From Pinus tabuliformis (Eukaryota > Streptophyta > Pinopsida > Pinales > Pinaceae), in the NCBI GenBank assembly GCA_031772625.1, contig CM062819.1, positions 826,086,503-826,150,502 on the forward strand: a stretch of DNA of 64,000 bases, read 5' to 3'. Position 1 is the stretch's first letter. The number at the start of each line of letters is the position of its first letter. The position numbers and the translations under genes were made by a program. The notes beneath the pieces were generated by a model, which saw nothing but the letters and a program-made list of their open reading frames with translations, ran no database searches and was not told the DNA's origin. Below are positions 59,546 to 64,000 of the stretch, piece by piece.

Positions 59546-60565
59546 ATGGCGGATGAAAAGAAAGATGAGGGGGTAGGAGATCCTATCAAAATCTTGCTCG
59601 AAGAAGCCCTCGAGTGGCAAAGGAACACGATGATGGATAGCTTTACGCAGATCCTTCAGCGGCTACCTAGAGGTGATGCACCGGCTTCCAACAGCTACTC
59701 TGGAAATGCCACACTGTTTAAGGTACAAGTTAATTTTGAAATCCCCATATTCAAGGTTAAATAGACATAGATTCCGTAGATAAATGGCTAAATATGCTAG
59801 ATGGGTATTTTTTTGTTCATGAATTTTTGAGTTGGGAAAAGATTGTTTTCGCTCTTCTCAAAGCAGCCCCCCACATCAAGAACTGGTGGGAAACCTACTA
59901 TGAGCAGAAGAATGAAAGTATGGGCTCACTATTTTCAACCGCACCCACTTGGGATTCATTCTGGGATGTCGTCAAGGAGTAGTACTACCCTATCAAAAGC
60001 TATGAGGACAAATACATCAAATGGACCACACTGCGGCAGGGAAGGGGCTAAGATGTGCTAGAGTTCACAAAAAAATTTCATACCCTTCGCACATAGTTGG
60101 GTATCAAGGACTCTGAGCTGCATTTGGTAATCAAATACCATGACTGCCTACACAGATACATCAAGGAAGAGATGGAGTTCCTGAACATCTCCTCGCTCGG
60201 CATGTCGTATCGGTATGCTGTCCAAATCGAGAAAAAGTTCAAACAGAAGAAGCGAGACTTCGGATCTGCAAATCCGAAGACCAAAGGACAAAGCCAAAGC
60301 AGGGTGACCCAAGATAGCCCGTCAAAGCCGCAAGAAAAGAACAACACCATGAATTCAAAGGACACATGAAAGTGGTGTGAGTTCCATAAGAGTCCCACCG
60401 ATAACATAAGTGAGTGTCGGACCAAGCAATCATTGGTGGCTGATTTGAAGGCTTCAAAATCAAGTGCATGTTCCGACCCTGAGTTAGAACCCAACAAGGG
60501 GAATGGTAAAGGGAAGCAGATCATTGATGCGGAGCCCAACATCACTATTGCCACCGCTAAGATCT
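59546..60565 (+). pseudogene. Element F gag
   Basis: Starts MADEKKDEGVGDPIKILLEE at 59546. Capsid pieces follow with stops: KAAPHIKNWWETYYEQ, TWDSFWDVVKE, ELHLVIKYHDCLHRYIKEEM and MSYRYAVQIEKKFKQKKRDF. A knuckle-like WCEFHKSPTDNISECRTKQS at about 60372-60430 has C-x2-H and a final Cys, with Asp where the second His is usual. At least six stops, mostly TAG or TGA. Confidence 0.85.
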
Positions 60566-61181
60566 AGAAGAATGAGCCCAAAGACCTAGAGGAGGGGGAG
60601 CATCTTTTCCAATCATAGATGTGGGTGAAGGGTTTGCCGCTGCAATTCATTGTCGATAGTGGCAGCCAAAAGAACCTCATTTCAGCAGAGGTTGTGAAGC
60701 GGTTGGGCCTACTGACTACACAACACCCGTAACCGTACAATATCGGGTGGCTTCACGAAGGACAAGATCTCAAAGTTCGCCAGCAATGTCGCCTTCCCTA
60801 CATCATCAAGCCCTTCATAGACAAGGTATTGTGTGATGTTACACCTCTGGATGTTTGTGATGTATTATTAGGCCAACCATACTTGTGGAGGCGACATGCT
60901 ATGTATCAGTCAAGGCCTCGTGCTGTCATTATTTCTTTGTGTAATTCATTATATAGGATACTGAAGGTATCCCCACCTACCACCAGCTCTTTGATAACTA
61001 CTAAGGAAGGCAACAAGCTCATCTCCCAGACTAGGAAATTCATCTGTCTGGTTTGCTCCCAATGAAAGGGGAAGACCGTCACCACATCCATGACCCCCGT
61101 GAAGGGTTACTCCATGCAGCAGTAGTAGCAAAGGGATACGGTCATGACAAAACACAGGAATAGCTTCTCCTCACCCACATG
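60566..61181 (+). pseudogene. Element F aspartic protease, cut by element E
   Basis: LQFIVDSGSQKNLISAEVVK (active-site DSG intact), then RLGLLTTQHP, stop, LDVCDVLLGQPYLWRRHAMY and RPRAVIISLCNSLYRI. This is the protease of a gypsy polyprotein. RT should follow after element E, outside the window. Confidence 0.85.
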
Positions 61182-62326
61182 TGTCACGCCCCTAGGCTGA
61201 CGGTAGTCTTTCAACCGTGCTTGGTGAGGTGCGGCACCACCGAACACTTTCTTTTCACCAATAATTATGTTCGTGAACTACGCCTAACCACTTATCCTAC
61301 TTAGTTTGTGTTTCTCAACCAAGTATAATTAATGTTTCCTTTATACCAATGAACACCATACACATTCATTATCATCAGAAATTATAAACGAAGAACACAA
61401 TTGCATAGTATAAAGGGAGGGGCAACTCCCTGAATAATGAGTCTGGCTGAATAATATATTATGCAACTTTACAAGTTTACAATGCTTTACAAATATACTT
61501 GGAAACTCTAAGTTTCATACTTAGCCAATTTTACATCATCATCACACCTTAGTGTGATAGCCAAGATTTCCTTGCCCAAGGCGGGCGGACGCGCCCTCAC
61601 ATGAGCTGCCTTCCACACTTCACAACTGAACCTTGTTCCGATGCACGACAAGCAGGTGACTCCACCAAGTCACCAAGACACCTCCTTCGCACAACCGACT
61701 TCACCAACATTTCACCATGCACCCGACATCGCCACATTCCACCGTCCTCCAACTTCGCACCGGTGGGCGACTCACCAAGTCTCCACCATTTACCCTTACA
61801 TGACGGGCGGACGCTCACTCGAGCTACTCGAGATACCCGTGTCAAGTCTCACCCAAAACCAAGATATTGTGCTACCTTCGTGCGACCTTGCCTAAGAGCG
61901 GGCGCATCACCAAATTGCACCTTTCCTTCTTGCTGCGTCCACACTTGATTTGCACACTTCTCTACATGTGATGAGCAAAGTTGTGATGTCCAAATGAGCT
62001 CTTCGCAATGTTTACTTATATGGGTGTGAGGGCGAGTCGAGCTGCCCAAGCCGACTCGTCCTCCAAGCAAGGAGTGCCCCCTACTCATTGCAAATACATG
62101 TTGGCCTTTGCACTAATTGTAGGTCGGCCCATGGTCTAACCATCCATGCTCCCATGCTTATATAAACCTTCGCTCTATCCTTCTACGCACATTATAACAT
62201 GTTTCCTCACGCGTTGGTCGTAGAGCTGTGTTGTAACTTGTTCGTTCAAGTCACACTTTGCATTTTCCAACCGCTCGTCCATCGTTGAACGCGGTCACAC
62301 ATCGGGTGGAACCGCAGGTCCTTACA
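61182..62326 (-). repeat. Element E 3' LTR (1145 bp)
   Basis: On the minus strand it starts TGTAAGGACC and ends GGGGCGTGACA. Marked by the element F protease breaking off at 61181 (left flank ACATG) and by a polypurine tract at 62327. GC-richer than its surroundings, with GGGCGGACGC-type motifs near 61582 and 61804. Confidence 0.82.
62157..62164 (-). promoter_or_regulatory. TATA-like box in the element E LTR
   Basis: Minus-strand TATATAAG about 165 bases into the LTR, a typical distance for a U3 promoter. Confidence 0.45.
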
Positions 62327-62341
62327 TCCTCCTCCACCTAA
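62327..62341 (-). promoter_or_regulatory. Element E polypurine tract
   Basis: Minus-strand TTAGGTGGAGGAGGA directly before the 3' LTR. It also encodes the end (RWRRM, then stop in the LTR) of the upstream frame. Confidence 0.75.
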
Positions 62342-63053
62342 AATCGTTGTCATCCTCAAAAACATACCATCCTGGTAGCCATCCACCAAGATCATCTATC
62401 TCATCCTTGGTCCATGATATCAACTCTTCCACATACTGCAAACATCCCTGCAACATATGTAGAACTCCCATCTCCATCATGTGTCGTCCCATCCTATGAA
62501 CTGTCCTCCTTGTTTGCCTGATTCCAATATCTCTCCATGCACTTCCGGACCCCATGTTTGTACTAGTTGGGTAGCTAATCCAACTGTCACGCTCAAGCCA
62601 TGAGAGTGAACATCCTTATGCCTTCACCAGTCTCTCTCGGAATCTGCCACATCCCAAAATCACCAAGAATCTATCCCATAATCAGGTCCATGGAAACTCC
62701 ATCCCATCTGCAACCTGTCATGATGCTTGATGTCGAACCATCCCTGCACCATTTGTCATACCTGCTCCACCTGTTTTAAGGACTCACTGCCATGAGCAAC
62801 TAACAATGAGCCCCATCTTCTTTGCCATCTAAGAGGATGTGGAGGGAGTAGAGCCTAAAGGTTCATCCTCACTAATCATCTCAATCCATCTGTTAGGATT
62901 CTCTATCTCCATCCTCTGTAGATAAGTGACCCGATACTCCTCCCAGACATTCGGCCTCACATAAGCCTCATCATCATCATCATCATCCTCAACCACTTCT
63001 AGTCTTCTTAACAAATCCAAGATACTATCAGAAAGTGTCATGATGACCAATGA
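62342..63053 (-). pseudogene. Element E region between protease and PPT, unknown protein
   Basis: Minus-strand frames 63050-62829 (LRRLEVVEDDDDDDEAYVRP, then VTYLQRMEIENPNRWIEMIS) and 62555-62322 (MLQGCLQYVEELISWTKDEI, then GWLPGWYVFED) look protein-like but belong to no family I know. Several stops lie between them. No RT motif. Confidence 0.5.
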
Positions 63054-64000
63054 CTACTCGGTAAGCTTTGTCTCAACCATAGACAACCGCTTACTCATAT
63101 CTTCCATTCGCTTCTCATCCTCCATTTGCATCACTACCAACTTACAATCAGGTTTTGTCACACCAATGGGTACATCTTCCCTTCCATCGTAAATGTACAA
63201 CCTTTTCAAATGTGGAACAATCATAGCATCAAATTGTTTCAAGAATTCCATCCCCAACACAGCTTCATAGTCATCTATCCGCACTATAGTGAAGTCGACT
63301 TTCTCGGTCCACTCACCTAGTGTTGTGTCCACTTTTTCAGCTACACCAAGAACTGAATCAGGAGGAGAATTCATCGTATTCATTTGTGCCTTCACTGGTA
63401 CAAATTTTAGTCCAATTCTTCTCACAATATCTTCACTCATGAAGTTGTGAGTAGCCCCACTATCCACCATAGTGAGTATATCAGCACTCCCAATCTTCGT
63501 CCGAACATACTCCAAACTATTCCTCTCAGGATCCCTCTGAGAGATCACCTCTGTAGCAGCAGCAGCTCCAAGTATCTGCATCATCCCCACGAAAGCTTCT
63601 TCATTCTTCACATTAGACTGTGCAATAGCAGCCACTTTCGGTCTAGAAGGACAATTCTTCACCATATGTGGTTCAGCACATATCCAACACTTCAAGGCTT
63701 TCTTCGTCTTTGACTTATCATTCGATTTCGAAGCATCATCCTTCTTCTTTTCTTTTGGCTTATCAGACTTCTTCTTCCTATCATCAGAAGTCTCATCATA
63801 AAGCTCCACCAACCTGTCCACAGCAGCAAAAGCTTCCTCAAGTGTTTTAAGCTTCTACCTATTCACTTCATTGCATGCCTAAGGCTTCAATCCAATAATG
63901 AAGTTGAACACCTTGTCCCTCTCTGCCATGTTAGGAAGTTCCAGAACCGCACTTGCAAACTCCCGCTGATATGTCTGTAGGTTCCCTGTCTGCTTTATGA
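63054..64000 (-). pseudogene. Element E gag-protease, 5' end outside the window
   Basis: From the right edge: gag capsid end (YQREFASAVLELPNMAERDK, FNFIIGLKP, stop, then EEAFAAVDRLVELYDETSDD), a Lys-rich linker, the knuckle CWICAEPHMVKNC (C-x2-C-x3-H-x4-C), then the protease ILTMVDSGATHNFMSEDIVR with DSG intact and VLGMEFLKQFDAMIVPH, ending MVETKLTE at 63054. The last 255 codons are open; one or two stops lie near 63850-63890. Confidence 0.9.

Larger units (their letters stand above)
58800..64000 (+). mobile_element. Element F: Ty3/gypsy retrotransposon, interrupted and truncated
   Basis: 5' LTR, PBS, gag and protease in + orientation. At 61181 it is split by element E; the rest of F is expected right of the window. 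Many stops. It sits inside the gag of element G. Confidence 0.8.
61182..64000 (-). mobile_element. Element E: gypsy-type gag-protease element, partial
   Basis: Minus orientation; the 5' LTR lies beyond 64000. Inside are gag-protease (63054-64000) and a 0.7-kb region with no RT before the PPT and 3' LTR, so this copy is either pol-less or internally deleted. Confidence 0.8.

Noticed and set aside
61597-62088. Overlapping frames on both strands, up to 115 codons
   Set aside because: GC-rich LTR of element E; both strands open, no homology recognised.

Overview
The window is repeat-dominated plant nuclear DNA, most likely from a conifer. I see no intact host gene. The reasons for a plant are a broken, intron-rich plant-type beta-galactosidase (GH35) and several plant-type Ty3/gypsy and Ty1/copia-like elements. 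The reasons for a conifer are very long introns packed with nested LTR elements and a Penelope-like element with a GIY-YIG domain, a class that in plants is known mainly from conifers (Dryad elements). The species call is inference.

Layout of the left two thirds: a dead GH35 gene runs on the + strand from before 371 to 45210. Ten exon remnants can be read in the correct order. Two of its introns have been blown up by insertions. The first holds gypsy element A (641-15143, minus orientation, LTRs about 2.05 kb), whose right LTR is itself split by unit C (9249-13816, 5-bp duplication CATAG) carrying a long frame of unknown function. The second holds element B (20985-42666, minus orientation, LTRs about 2.88 kb, gag but no recognised pol). 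B's left LTR is split inside an AT microsatellite by a Sirevirus-like, pol-less element (22855-29703, gag with three CCHC knuckles, LTRs with two kinds of tandem array). B's interior holds a Penelope-like element (about 34750-37930, + strand) with RT, a frameshift, GIY-YIG and a hammerhead-ribozyme-like motif. A reverse-strand broken gene of unknown identity lies in another GH35 intron (about 16.5-18.2 kb).

Layout of the right third: a 2.08-kb non-coding LTR element with a perfect target duplication (45525-47602); a decayed minus-strand copy of the same unknown protein family as in unit C (about 49.1-53.8 kb); then three retrotransposons nested one in another. Gypsy element G (5' LTR ending at 55005, Gln-rich gag) is interrupted at 58799 by element F (5' LTR 58800-59407, gag-protease), which is interrupted at 61181 by element E (minus orientation, LTR 61182-62326, gag-protease running off the right edge).

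The genes do not work together as a pathway. What is common to the window is retroelements that lack pol (B, the Sirevirus-like element, the small 45.5-kb element, apparently E), which would have to borrow enzymes from relatives, and layered insertion that lets relative ages be ordered. The most novel material is the C / 49-54 kb protein family, the hammerhead-like motif, and the duplicated control arrays in the Sirevirus-like LTRs.
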